Assembly (NCBI GenBank): GCA_019448385.1
Contig: JAGTXO010000013.1
Location: forward strand, 62,001-126,000
Direction: 5' to 3'
DNA length: 64,000 nucleotides
Source of the DNA: Diacronema lutheri
Lineage: Eukaryota; Haptophyta; Pavlovophyceae; Pavlovales; Pavlovaceae
The number at the start of each line of letters is the position of its first letter. The stretch's first letter is position 1. A program made the position numbers and the translations under genes. Of the stretch, positions 1-10,800 are shown one piece after another. The notes under the pieces were generated by a model. The model was given only the letters and a program-made list of their open reading frames with translations, had not been told where the DNA came from and did not search any database.

Positions 1-956
1 AGGTGCACGTGCGCATCGTCGCGGACCTGCAGGTCGAGGGCAACGAGACCTTTGACCTCACGCTCTACCGCTCGCGCGGCGCCGCCGCGCGCGCCGCGAG
101 CGCGCGCGCGACCGGCGCGGCGGGCGCGGCGGGCGCGGGCCCGCCCTTCGAGCCGAGCGACGCGCATGCTCACGATGGCGGCGGGGAGGACGCGGCGCCT
201 GGGCAGGGCGCGAGCTCAGGCGCATCGCCCGCCGCGCGCACGTCGAGCCCCTCGCCGCCCCACGCCGGACGCGAGCGCGTGGCGGGCGCGCGCGCGCTCG
301 CGCCGCGCGCCGGGCCCGTGGTGGACGCGGACGGCCACCGAATGGTGCCCGTCGCGCGCGCGCAGGTGGTGATCACCGACGTGGCAGGGCGCGGGCGCTT
401 CGTCTTCGAGCGCACGAACTACCGCATGCGCGAGTCGGGCGTCGCCACGGTCAACGTCGTGCGTGTCGACGGTTTCTTCGGGCCGGCGGCGGTGCGGTAC
501 AAGACGGTGGGCGGGCTGCACACGGCGCTTGCGTGCAAGCAGGAGGGCACGCTGCACTTTGGGCACGGCGAGCTGCTGCGCTCGATCTCGATCGAGCTGC
601 TCAACACCCTCTCCGTCGGCCCGCGACACGCCACCTTTGCCATCGTGTTGCGGGCGGGCGACGGCGCGGCAGAGCGGTGCGAGGTGTGCGTGGTGGAAGA
701 CCCGCACCTGCCCGCGCTCTGCGTCGCCGTGCGCGCGCTCGTGCCCGAGCAGGCGGCCCAACTGCGCTCTGTGATTTACCTGGGCGGCGGGGCGAGCAGC
801 CGCGCAACCGGTGGCGCGGTGGCGCGCGCGCGCGCGTGCTGCGCGCAGTGGGCGAGGCAGCTCGAGACGGCGGTGACTGTCTTTGGCGCGGGCGAGGATT
901 TCGCCGAAATGCAGCGCCGCGAGCACGGCCGCGCCGGCAACGCGCGCGCGGGCGCG

Positions 957-992
<36 letters not shown>

Positions 993-1955
993 GCCGGTGC
1001 CGAGCGGCTTCTGCCCGGCCCGTCCGCAGCGGACCGCACGCTCCACCTGCTCGCGCTGCCATGGAAGGTGCTCTTCGCGCTCGCCGTGCCGCCACCCGCG
1101 CTCCTCGGCGGCTGGGCCGCCCTCGCCGTCGCGCTCTGTGCCGTGTGCTCGATCGGCGCGCTGATCGGCGATGGGGCGCATGTCCTCGGCTGCTGCGCGC
1201 ACGTGCCCGTCGAGGCGATCGCCTTTGGCGTGCTCGGTGGAGGGTTTGTGCTCCCCGACCTCCTCGCGAGCAGAAGCGCCGTGCGCGCATGCGCCGCGCT
1301 GGCCGCGCCGGCGCGGGCGTGCCCGCCCCTCGCCGCGCGCCGTGCCGCGCGACGCGCGCCGCCGCACCGCGCGCGCGCCCATCCGGTGCAGCGCCACATG
1401 CGCCCCGCACGCGCGCGCGCGCCCTCGCTTCGCCGCCGCGTAGGCGCTGGCCGATGCACACGCCGACGTTGCGCTCGGCGGCCCGCTTTGTGCGAGCGCG
1501 ACGCATGCGCTCATCGGACTCGGCCTCCCGTGGCTCGTCGGTGCAGCGCGGAGTCGTGCGCTGCAGCCGCCGCCGTCCGCCGAGTGGCGCGCGAGCGTGG
1601 GCGAGGCGCTCGCGGCTGCCTACCCGGACGGCGGCGTCTTGGTCGTGCGCGATGCCGACTACCTTGCGCGCGTGCTCGCCGTGCGCGCAGCCGTGCGCGC
1701 GCCGCGCCGCGCCTCGGCCGGAGCTCACGCGCCGCGTCGCGCGCATCCTGCGCGACCCGTCTCCCGCCTGGTCGGCAGGCGCTCGCCGGCGCAGGGCTAA
1801 TCAGCATCCTCGTCCTCGTGGTGGGGGGGGGCTCGCGCGAGCACGGCGCACAGGTGCTCGGCGGCGGTGGCGCGCGCAAGGCGGCGGTCGACGTGCTCTT
1901 CGCCGCGCTGCTCGGCGGCGTCGTGGCGACCGCGGTCGTGTACATGCCGCGCTGA
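1..1955 (+). CDS. Na+/Ca2+ exchanger-like protein (CaCA family), 5' partial
   Basis: This is the 3' part of a sodium/calcium exchanger-type membrane protein; the start lies left of the window. Exons are read as <1-1280, 1444-1680 and 1779-1955 (GT-AG, all phase 0). The N-terminal part carries Calx-beta signatures (VEGNETFDLTL at the left edge, then a second beta unit around 360-700) typical of the cytosolic Ca-binding loop. An acidic (GAC)n run follows at 957-990. From about 1060 comes the conserved loop-to-membrane transition PWKVLFA, then hydrophobic helices and the alpha-2 repeat region (LPDLLAS; after the intron, ADVALGG and a further helix). The last exon encodes two hydrophobic helices and ends VVYMPR. 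The family exchanges Na+ for Ca2+ at membranes. The alpha-2 ion-binding residues are poorly conserved here (canonical TSVPD and GNVTGSN are altered), so exchange activity is uncertain. Confidence 0.8.
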
Positions 1956-2028
1956 TGCGCGCGGCGCGGCGGCGGGGAGCGGCGGTGCGCTCGCGCGCGC
2001 GCCCGGCCACCGGCCCGTCCGACCCGGG

Positions 2029-2065
2029 ATGAAGGCCCCCGACTCCCATGAGGGCCCTTCATCAT
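2029..2065. other. Inverted repeat (hairpin) between the NCX and MFS genes
   Basis: The arms GATGAAGG(CCC) and GGGCCCTTCATC flank a short loop. The repeat lies 74 bp after the exchanger stop and upstream of the probable carrier start. It could be a terminator-like or 5' UTR hairpin; nothing more can be said from sequence. Confidence 0.5.
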
Positions 2066-2139
2066 CAGCTTTGGCTCCCGGCGGTTGCAAGCTCCCTCCC
2101 GGGGCCTTTAATTCTAAAGTGTATTTTGCCGCGAAGGCG

Positions 2140-3873
2140 ATGCTCGCAAGCGCCCACGCGGCTCGCCGCGCGCCGGGTGCGCCAAGCAAGCCGAGCGCGG
2201 GCGCGGCCTTCGCGCCGATGTGCACGCTGAGCGCATCCTTCGCCTCGGTTTCCTCCTCCAGCGAGTCGGACGACTCGTCGTCGCCGTCGCCGCCGCGCGC
2301 ATCGAGCGGAGCGTCCGCGCGCGCGCAGCAGCTGGGCGAGCCGCGCGCGCGCGAGGGGCCGGGCGGACGAACGGCTCGCGCGGCGCAGCCCGAGCCCGCG
2401 CGCGTGCCTCAACGCCGCCGACCCGCCCCCGCGCGCGCGGCGTCGCTCGGCGCCGTCGACGCGGGCGCGCCGGCGAGCGGCGGCGCGCACAAGCCCGCGC
2501 GCGCGCGCGCGGCGGGCTCGGCGCGCGTCGTCGAGTTCGCGGCGCGCGCGGACGAGGGCGGCTGCACTGGCGGCGCCGCGCAGTGCCGCGCTTTCATCCT
2601 CGTCTACGCCGCGTACGTCGGCCTGCTCGTGTCGCGCAAGAACTACGGCTTCTGGCTGCCGCATGCGATGGCGCAGCTCGACCTGCCCTCCCCAAAGGAC
2701 GTTGCGGTGGTGGGCAGCGCGTTCGAGATCGCGAGCGGATACGGCGCGCTCCTCAACGGCTTCCTCATCGACTCGTTTGACCCGATGCTCGGCCTGAGCG
2801 CCGCGCTCGCCGCGTCGTGCGTCGCAAACCTTCTGCTCAGCCGCGCGCGCTCGCTGCCTCTCATGGCGCTGCTGTGGGGCGCAAATGGCGCGGCGCAGTC
2901 CTTCGGCTGGCCGTGCGTGTCGCGTGTCTTCCTCCGCGCGTTCCCCGACCCGAACGGCCGCGGCCTCTACTACTCGCTCCTCTCCACGTCACAAAACTTT
3001 GGCGCCGCGCTCTCTCCTCTCCTTGTCTCATCGGCCCTCGAGCTCTCCACCGAGCCGCGCGCGGCCTTCTGGCTGCCCGCGGCGGTGAGCGGCGCGCTCG
3101 CGCTCACGCTCCTCGTCGCCGCCACCGGCGCCGCCGGCGCGCGCGCGCGCGCACCGCCCGCGCCGCCCGCACCGGCGGCCGGCGCGGCCGCCGCGCCGGC
3201 GCGCGTGGACGCGCGCCGGCGCGGCGGCCGCGTGCTGTGCGGCACGCTGTGCGACTGGCGGCTGTGGGCGATGGGCGGCGTCTACTTTGCGATCGGCATC
3301 GTGCGCTCGTGCCTCACCGACTGGTCGCCGGTCTTCCTGCGCGAGGAGAAGGGGCTGAGCGTCCTCGCCGCGAGCCGCTGCCTGTGCGCGTTCGAGCTCG
3401 GCGGCTTTTGCGGCTCGATTGGAGCGGGGCGGCTGTCCGATCGGTGGTGCGGCGGGCGGAGAGGGCCCGTCGTCGCGACGTGCACCGCGCTACTCTGTCC
3501 CGCACTCTTCGCCCTCGCCACCGCGCGCTCCGAGCCGGCGCTCGTCGGCACGTACGTTGCACTCGGCGGTCTCGCCTTCCCCGTGCACGTGCTCCTCGGC
3601 CTGGCGTCGCGCGAGGTCGTCGAGCCCGCCGCGTCGAGCACGGCGGGCGGGCTCGTCAAATTTGCCGCGCAGATGGGCGCGTCGTCGGCGGGCTACCCGC
3701 TCGGCGTGCTGCAGCGCGAGCGCGGCTGGCATGCCGTCCTCTGCTTGCTCGCCGTCGGCACGGCCGCCGCCGGCGCGCTCGGCAGCACGCTCTGGTGGAC
3801 CGTCGCGCGCGTCGACGCGCCCGCGCTGCCGCTGCGCGACGAACGGCAGCCGCACAAGCGCAAGGGAGGCTGA
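2140..3873 (+). CDS. MFS carrier, organophosphate:phosphate antiporter (SLC37/GlpT-like)
   Basis: This is a 12-TM major facilitator related to the organophosphate:Pi antiporter family (glycerol-3-phosphate or glucose-6-phosphate/Pi exchange in characterised members). The ATG at 2140 gives 577 aa; 2218 is an alternative start. The first ~150 residues are low-complexity and probably cytosolic. Helices begin at about 2590 with the family hallmark SRKNYGFWLP, then a typical N-half (GYGALLNGFLID, loop, SQSFGWPC-type motif WGANGAAQSFGWP). A central Ala/Pro-rich loop (3130-3230) precedes the C-half (GRLSDRW at 3430), and the protein has a basic tail HKRKGG. It appears intronless. The membrane (ER, plastid or plasma) cannot be told from sequence. 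The GC-only region before the start turns AT-richer at 2110-2130, consistent with a 5' UTR. Confidence 0.8.
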   Translation: MLASAHAARRAPGAPSKPSAGAAFAPMCTLSASFASVSSSSESDDSSSPSPPRASSGASARAQQLGEPRAREGPGGRTARAAQPEPARVPQRRRPAPARAASLGAVDAGAPASGGAHKPARARAAGSARVVEFAARADEGGCTGGAAQCRAFILVYAAYVGLLVSRKNYGFWLPHAMAQLDLPSPKDVAVVGSAFEIASGYGALLNGFLIDSFDPMLGLSAALAASCVANLLLSRARSLPLMALLWGANGAAQSFGWPCVSRVFLRAFPDPNGRGLYYSLLSTSQNFGAALSPLLVSSALELSTEPRAAFWLPAAVSGALALTLLVAATGAAGARARAPPAPPAPAAGAAAAPARVDARRRGGRVLCGTLCDWRLWAMGGVYFAIGIVRSCLTDWSPVFLREEKGLSVLAASRCLCAFELGGFCGSIGAGRLSDRWCGGRRGPVVATCTALLCPALFALATARSEPALVGTYVALGGLAFPVHVLLGLASREVVEPAASSTAGGLVKFAAQMGASSAGYPLGVLQRERGWHAVLCLLAVGTAAAGALGSTLWWTVARVDAPALPLRDERQPHKRKGG

Positions 3874-3957
3874 CGAGGCCGACGCGCGCAGCGCGATTTC
3901 ACCGCGAGTCACCATCCATGTCGAACCAAAAATAAAACGGTCGGTCGGCCGTACAAC

Positions 3958-3981
3958 ATGAATACCCATATGGGTATTCAT
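3958..3981. promoter_or_regulatory. 24-bp perfect palindrome upstream of the LRR gene
   Basis: A perfect palindrome centred on ACCCATATGGGT lies in an AT-rich island about 110 bp before the LRR gene ATG. A related 18-bp palindrome (centre CCCATATGGG) sits upstream of the CacyBP gene at 52729. It is a candidate binding site for a dimeric regulator, or a cruciform. Confidence 0.6.
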
Positions 3982-4031
3982 ACGGTCCGTTTCGACGTTA
4001 GTTTCATTCGTTATATTATTCAACGTGCGCG

Positions 4032-4072
4032 CCCCTCCTGCTGACACGCCTGTAAGCGTCGTTAGTATTTTA
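4032..4072 (+). promoter_or_regulatory. Shared upstream module, copy A
   Basis: The core is CTGCTGACACGCCTGTAAGCG followed by TCGTTAGTATT, ending 16 bp before the ATG at 4088. The same element occurs on the minus strand at 24804-24844 (upstream of the cap methyltransferase) and on the plus strand at 52661-52698 (upstream of CacyBP). In each case it is in the sense orientation of the downstream gene. It may be a core promoter/initiator element, or a 5' UTR splice donor since it contains GTAAGC. Confidence 0.6.
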
Positions 4073-4087
4073 TTCAACGTGACGGCT

Positions 4088-7000
4088 ATGGCGAGTGCTC
4101 GCCGAGCGGTCCTACTCATCGGGCTCTTCAGCGCTGTGACGAGCGGCCTGACCCCGTTCAGCTCGGCGCCGGATTACCTCGCATGCAACAGCTCGCGTAC
4201 ATGCACGTTCCTGTGCGCCGCCGGCACGCTGCAGCGCCGCGCCGCGCAGATCGGTCGCTCGCGAGCCGGGAGTTGACGGCCGCGGCGGATGGACGGAGCG
4301 CGCCCGTGGCCCGTGAGCATGTCCGCGACCAGAGGCGCCTCGCTTATGCGCGCGCAACCGCCTCCCTCGTTTACCCGCCAGCTCGGTCGACTCGAGCGAT
4401 CCGGCAAAGGACACGCTCACCAGCACGATTCCGAGCGAGCTGGGCGAGCTCAGCACGCTGAGCACGCTGTGCGTGCCGTCCGGCGCGCGCTCCTTGCGCT
4501 TGATCGCACCCGCTTACCCGCCTCATTCCCCGAGCGCGCGCTCTGCAGGTACGTGTCCCGCAACTCGCTCACCGGCGGACTGCCGACCGAGATCGGAGAC
4601 CTGACGCACTTGACGAGCCTGTGCGTGGCCCGCCGTGCCGCGCGCCGCGCGCGCGCGCCGCCCCTCGCGCACTGAGCCGCACAGTCGCACAGCTGAGCGC
4701 GTGCGCGTGCCAGCGCCCACCCGGCGGCGCGCACGCGCATGCGCGCCGTGCTGTGGCTTGGGGTGTGTCGCGCAGCTGGGTCTTCGAGAACAACCTCTCG
4801 TCCTTGCCGACCGAGCTTGGCCGGCTCACGCGCTTACACGAACTGTCCGCGAGCAACAACCCGTGGACGAGTCCTCTGCCGTCCGAGCTCGGCATGCTGA
4901 CGGCACTCACGCGATTTGATTGGTCGCTGGGAGGCGTCGACTTCGCCGGCGGGCTGCCCACGGAGCTTGGCGAGCTGACGCTCGTCACGTACATGATGCT
5001 GGCCAACGCGGGCCTCACCGGCACCATCCCGTCGGAGCTCGCGCGCGTGGGCAGCGCGTCGCCGTCGCTCGTGCGCGTCGATCTGAGCAGCAACGCGCTG
5101 AATGGCTCACTGCCTACTCACCTTGGCCTCTTTGGCAGATTCAGCAGCCTGTGCGCCGCGACACATGCATGGACGCTGCCCTGCCCCAGCTCGCGCCGGC
5201 ACCGAGCCGCGCGCTTGTCCACCGCTCCCCCGCCTGAGACACGCCGTGCCGTGCATCCACCCCCCCCTCCCCTTCCTTCCGCCCTTCCGCCCTTCCGCCC
5301 TTCCGCCCGCTGTGCTGGCGCGTGGGCTCGCAGCGCGTTGAGCGAGATGAGTGCACTTGGCGGCAGCCTGCCGACAGAGCTCGCGCTCAACGTGGGAATG
5401 ACGTACCTCGATTTGCACCAGAGTGGGCTGACTGGTGGTCTGCCCACTGAGATTGGGCAGCTCTCCGCCTCCCTCTCCTTCAGGCTGTACGGCACGTCCT
5501 TCTCCGGCATCATCCCGACCGGTACGACCTGCGCGCGCCCCGCCCTGCCCCGCCCCGCCCCGCCCTGCCCCGCCCTGCCGCGCGCTCGCGCTGCACCGCG
5601 CCGCGCGCCGAAGCGGATTCGACGCTGCCCGACACTGCCCCCGCCTCCCTCGCGGGCTCGCGCGCGGCGGCGAGATCAGAGGTGGGCAAGCTCTCGCTTT
5701 TGCGATCGATGCCGTGGAGTGCGACGCAGCTCAGCGGCACGCTGCCCACGGAATTGGGCGAGCTGGCCGCCCTTACTTCACTGTCGCTCTCGAGCAACCT
5801 GCACACTGGGCGGATCCCGACTGAGCTTGGCAGGTTGACTCGCCTCAATTCTGTCGACCTGCGTTACATTTCGAGTTTGCGAGGGCGTGTCCCACAGGCT
5901 GTCGTCAACATGAGTGCCCTCGAGTCCTTCTACGTGGCAGGCACAGCCGTTTGTGGCAACCCCGTCGTATCGCAGGTCAGCCCGCAGAACCTGCCAGCGT
6001 GCCCGCCAGCGCCTCGGCCACCGCCTCCGCCGGAGAGCCCACCACCCAGCCCACCACCCAATCAGCCACCCAGCCCGCCACCCAGCCCGCCACCCAGCCC
6101 GCCACCTAGCCCACCACCCAGCTCGCCGCCCAGCCCGCCACCTAGCCCACCACCCAGCCCGCCGCCCAGCCCGCCACCCAGCCCGCCACCCAATCAGCCA
6201 CCCAGCCCGCCACCCAGCCCGCCACCCAGCCCGCCACCCAGCCCGCCACCTAGCCCACCACCCAGCCCGCCGCCCAGCCCGCCACCTAGCCCGCCACCCA
6301 GCTCGCCGCCCAGCCCGCCACCCAGCCCGCCACCCAGCCCGCCACCCAGCCCGCCACCCAGCCCGCCACCTAGCCCGCCACCCAGCCCGCCACCCAGTCC
6401 ACCTCCCAGCCCGCCGCCCAGCCCGCCGCCCAGCCCGCCGCCCAGCCCGCCGCCCAGCCCGCCGCCCAGCCCGCCGCCCAGCCCGCCACCCAGCCCGCCG
6501 CCCTCGCCGCCGCCCAGCCCACCGCCAAGCCCGCCGCCCAGCCCGCCGCCCAGCCCACCACCTAGCCCGCCGCCCAGCCCGCCGCCCAGCCCGCCACCCT
6601 CGCCGCCGCCCAGCCCACCACCCAGCCCACCTCCCTGCCCGCCACCCAGTTCGCCGCCCAGTCCACCTCCCAGTCCACCTCCCAGCCCACCGCCCAGCCC
6701 GCCACCCAGCCCGCCACCCAGCCCGCCGCCCAGTCCACCTCCCAGTCCACCACCCAGCCCGCCACCCAGCCCGCCACCCAGCCCGCCACCCAGCCCGCCG
6801 CCCAGCCCGCCACCCAGCCCACCACCGAGCCCGCCACCCAGTCCACCTCCCAGCCCGCCGCCCAGCCCGCCGCCCAGCCCGCCGCCAAGCCCGCCGCCCA
6901 GCCCGCCGCCCAGCCCGCCGCCGAGCCCAGCTCCAAGCCCGCCGCCCAGCCCGCCGCCCAGCCCGCCGCCCAGCCCGCCGCCCAGCCCGCCGCCCAGCCC

Positions 7001-7500
7001 GCCACCCAGTCCGCCGCCAAGCCCGCCGCCCAGCCCGCCACCCTCGCCGCCGCCCAGCCCGCCGCCCAGCCCGCCGCCCAGCCCGCCGCCCAGCCCACCT
7101 CTAAGCCCGCCGCCCAGCCCGCCGCCCAGTCCGCCACCCAGCTCGCCGCCCTTGCCGCCGCCCAGCCCGCCGCCAAGCCCACCTCCCAGTCCGCCGCCCA
7201 GCCCGCCACCCTCGCCGCAGCCCAGCCCGCCGCCAAGCCCACCGCGCAGCCCGCCGCCAAGCCCGCCGCCAAGCCCGCCGCCCAGCCCACCTCCCAGTCC
7301 ACCACCCAGCCCACCACCCAGCCCGCCGCCCAGCCCGCCGCCCAGTCCATCACCCAGCCCGCCACCCGGCCCGCCACCCAGTCCACCTCCCAGCCCGCCG
7401 CCCAGCCCGCCGCCCAGCCCGCCGCCCAGCCCGCCGCCCAGCCCGCCGCCCAGCCCGCCGCCCAGCCCGCCGCCGAGCCCAGCTCCGAGCCCGCCGCCCA
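4088..7500 (+). CDS. Secreted plant-type LRR protein with SPPP (extensin-like) tail; probably the 5' half of the giant gene below
   Basis: Exons fit 4088-4212, 4382-4468, 4549-4620, 4776-5150, 5334-5521 and 5680 onward, all GT-AG. The first four introns interrupt at the same phase, usually after the Leu codon of an LRR (CT|GTGCG). The start MASARRAVLLIGLFSAVTSGL is a signal peptide. About 13 leucine-rich repeats of the plant/extracellular type follow (consensus LxGxLPTELGxLTxL). A Cys-capped end (AVCGNP) leads into a (Ser-Pro-Pro-Pro)n tract from about 6020. The organisation resembles LRR-extensin and chlorophyte/haptophyte wall-associated proteins. The tract stays open until one extra G near 7501 shifts the downstream SPPP codons into the frame of the polycystin-like part. 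If that base is an artefact, or is spliced out, the LRRs form the ectodomain of that protein. Confidence 0.75.
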
Positions 7501-7835
7501 GGCCCGCCGCCCAGCCCGCCGCCCAGCCCGCCGCCCAGCCCGCCGCCCAGCCCACCTCCCAGTCCGCCGCCCAGTCCGCCACTCAGCCCGCCGCCCAGCC
7601 CGCCACTCAGCCCGCCGCCAAGCTCGCCGCCCAGCCCGCCACCCAGCCCGCCGCCCAGCCCGCCGCTGAGCCCAGCTCCGAGCCCGCCGCCCAGCCCGCC
7701 GCCCAGCCCGCCGCCCAGCCCGCCGCCCAGTCCACCTCCCAGCCCGCCGCCCAGTCCGCCACCCAGCCCGCCACCCAGCCCGCCGCCAAGCTCGCCGCCC
7801 AGCCCGCCACCAAGTCCACCGCCGCCCAGCCCGCC
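6020..7835 (+). repeat. (SPPP)n hydroxyproline-rich tract, 12-bp period
   Basis: About 1.8 kb of near-continuous 12-bp units (CCCAGCCCGCCG and synonymous variants CCA/CCT) encodes Ser-Pro-Pro-Pro. A few interruptions occur (NQPPS, PAPS, PPLS, PPCP). In plants and green algae SPPP blocks are prolyl-hydroxylated and arabinosylated. A single-base phase change occurs at about 7501. The region is prone to replication slippage and assembly error. Confidence 0.9.
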
Positions 7836-10800
7836 GCCTATGCCGCCGCCGTTACCGCGGCCGCCACCGCCGCCGCGCTTTGAGCCATTCCCGCCGCCGC
7901 AGCCGCCGAGTTTGCCGCCGCCGCCTCCACCCGCCTCGCCGCCGCCGCCGCCGCCCGGCTCGCGCGAGTACATCGGCCTTGTGCTCGGCGGCTCCGTTTT
8001 GGATTTCGGCGCGGCGGAGGCGGAGCGCATGCTGAGTGCGATCGCGCGGCTCGCGGGTCGCGCGCGCTCGTCGCTGCGCATCGTCTCCTTCGCCGCCGGC
8101 TCGGTCGGGACGGTTGTCGAGGGCTTCACGAGCGACGACGGCAGCGGCAGCGGAGGCAGCGGCGGTCTGTCGCTGATTGGCGCCCTGCAGCCGCTCTCGC
8201 TCGCTGAGTTGAGCGAGGCGCTCGGCGTGAGCGTGCTCGAGCGGCCCGTTGCACTCTTCGCCGGCTGCGTTGACAGCGGCGCTGCCAATTACGACCCGAG
8301 CGCCACCTTCGACGCGGGCGGCTGCGCGCGTACGGCGCCACCGCCGCCGTCAAGCCGGCCGCCACTAGAGCCGCCGCCGGGCCCGCGCCCGCCGCCGCCG
8401 CTCGCGCCGCCCAACCCGCCGCCACCGTCGCCGCCGCCGCCGCCCCTCCGCAACGGCACGACCGTCGTGCGCGTGCTCGTGGGCGTGGCCGAGTCGATCG
8501 ACCTGTCCGCCGCGCCGCACCTGCCGCCCGGAACGCGGCTCAGGTGGTTGGGCGCGCCGACGGCGGCGGGCGGCGTGCCACTCAACTGCTCGGCGGCCGA
8601 GCCCGACGCCGACTACGGCGGTGAGCTCGTCGTGCAGCCTGGCGGCGTGGCGAGCGTGACCGTGACCGTGCCCGGCTACGGGGCGGCGCTCTGCTACGCT
8701 GCGCCTCAACCCAACGGCGGGTGGGCGCACGACCCGACCTACGTGCTGCACGCGCTGCAGCTGCACGCGGTCGAGCCGCCGCTGCGCGCGGCCGCCGGCT
8801 TCGCGCGCCAGCTGCGCTTCGTCGGCGTCGGCGTCGCGACGGGTGACGTCGCGCGGTGGGTCGGCGTCGACGGCGTCGACGGCGTCGACGCCGCGTGCGA
8901 CGCGCCGCCGCCGAGCGATGGCGAGGAGGCGACGGTGGACGGAAAGCGCGCGCAGTTTCACTTCGCGCCGCCGGCGGGGCGGCGGCTGGTGCTCTGCTAC
9001 GCCTTCGCGGGCAAGCCCTTCCAGCGCCACGCCGCCATCGCCCTCGAGATCGTCGGCCTCGCGCGCGCGCCCGCGCCGCCCCGCCGCGCGGTCGTGGGCG
9101 TGCCCAAGGCGCTCGGATTCGACGGCGCGGGCGTCGGCGCGGGCGACGTGGCGAGCTGGGTGGCGCCCAACGCGACGGACTGCGCGCTCGCCGCAGCGCC
9201 CGGCGCGCTGCGCGCCACGCTCGATGCCGACGGCAACGCGACCTTTGTGCCCGCGGTCGGCGCGCGCGCGTTGCGACTGTGCTACCGCTTCGGCGCGGGT
9301 GCGGCGGCCCCGCCGCTCCCGTGGGCCTTGTACGCGGAGCACACGCTCGACGCGCTCGTGGCGCAGCTGCGCGCGCCCGCCGCGCCGGCCACGCTCATCG
9401 CCGGCGTCGCCGAGCCCGTCACGTTTGGCGGCGTCGGCGTCGGCGCGGGCGACCGCGCCGCATGGGCGCCGGCGGGCGAGCTGTCGTGCGACGGGCGCGA
9501 GCAGAGCGCGGTGGCCGTCGACGCGTCGCTCTCGGCCGTCTTCACGTTGGCCGTCGCCGGGTTCGGCTACACGCTCTGCTACGGCTTCGCTGGCGAGCCG
9601 CTCGCGCGCATGGCCACCTCGACGCTGCACGTGCTCGAGGTGACAGGCCCCGCTGAGACGAGCGCCGTCGTCGGCTTCGACACGACCGTCGCGCTCGAGG
9701 GGACGGGGCTTGCGGCGGGCGACGCGCTCTTCTGGGCGGAGGAGGCGGCGCAGTGCGCGGCCGGCACGCCGCCGAGCGCGGCGTACGGCGGGCTCCTCGC
9801 CGTCGCGTCGCCGCGCACGAGCGCGACGCTCACGCTCGGCGCCGCCGCGCCGACCGCCGACGGCTCGCTGCTCCTCTGCTACCGTTTCGGCGCGCGCGCG
9901 ACGTTCGCGCCGTTCGCGCGCGTGCGGCTGCGCACGCACGCGCTCACCGCGCTCGACGGGCTCGGCGCGCCCTCCAGCGCCGCGCTTGTCGCGCGCGTGG
10001 GCGGTGCTGTCACATTTGGCGGCGTCGGGCTGTCGGACGGCGACTGGGCCAAGTGGGCGCGCGCGGGCGCGGCGGACTGCGCGGGCACGCACGCGGAGCT
10101 GGGCGGCGCGCAGCCGGTGGTGTACGGCTCTGCCACCTTCACGCCCGCGCTGCCTGCCGCCTCCCTCGCCAACCCGCTCTGCTACCGCTTCGCGCACGAG
10201 CCCTCCTTTCGCCTCGTCGCCGGCTTCGCGCTCGACGTGCTCGCGCTCACCGCGCCGGCGGCGACGGTGGCGGTGGTCGGGTTCGTCGAGACGGTCGCGC
10301 TGCGCGGGGTGGGCATCGCGCCGGGCGACGAGGCCTACTGGGTGAGCGAGCGCGCCACCGACTGCTCCGCCAGCCCTGATGCGGCGTTCGGCGGCGTGGC
10401 GGCCGTCGGCGCGTCGCTCGTGGTACAGTTCACGACGGCGCAGCCGAGCGACGCGGATCCGGCGCGGCTGCAGCTGTGCTACCGCTTTGGCGCGCGGCCG
10501 TTCGCGCTCTTCCCCAACGTGCGCCTCGCCTCATTCGCTCTCGTCGCGGCGAACACGACCGTCGCGATCGCGCGCGCGCCGTCGCCGATCGCCTTCCGCG
10601 GGCACGGCGTCGGCGCCGGCGACTCGGCCTACTGGGCGGCGGCGACGGGCGCGTCGCCGTGCGCGCAGCCGTCGGTGTACACGGTCGCGCGCGCCGTCAC
10701 GCCCACCGCCGACGGCATTGGCGTCGCCACGTACGTACCCACGCGCGGCGGCGTGGCGCTACGGCTGTGCTACGCCTTCGCGGCCGAGCCGTACCGCCCG

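Noticed and set aside
216-1514. Long Arg/Ala-rich open frames on both strands across most of the window
   Set aside because: At this GC content stop codons are rare. These frames are compositionally arginine/alanine/proline-rich and overlap genes supported by domain motifs.
6194-7582. Long minus-strand frame coding (GGGL)n
   Set aside because: It is the exact antisense shadow of the SPPP repeat; any 12-bp-period GC repeat is open in several frames.
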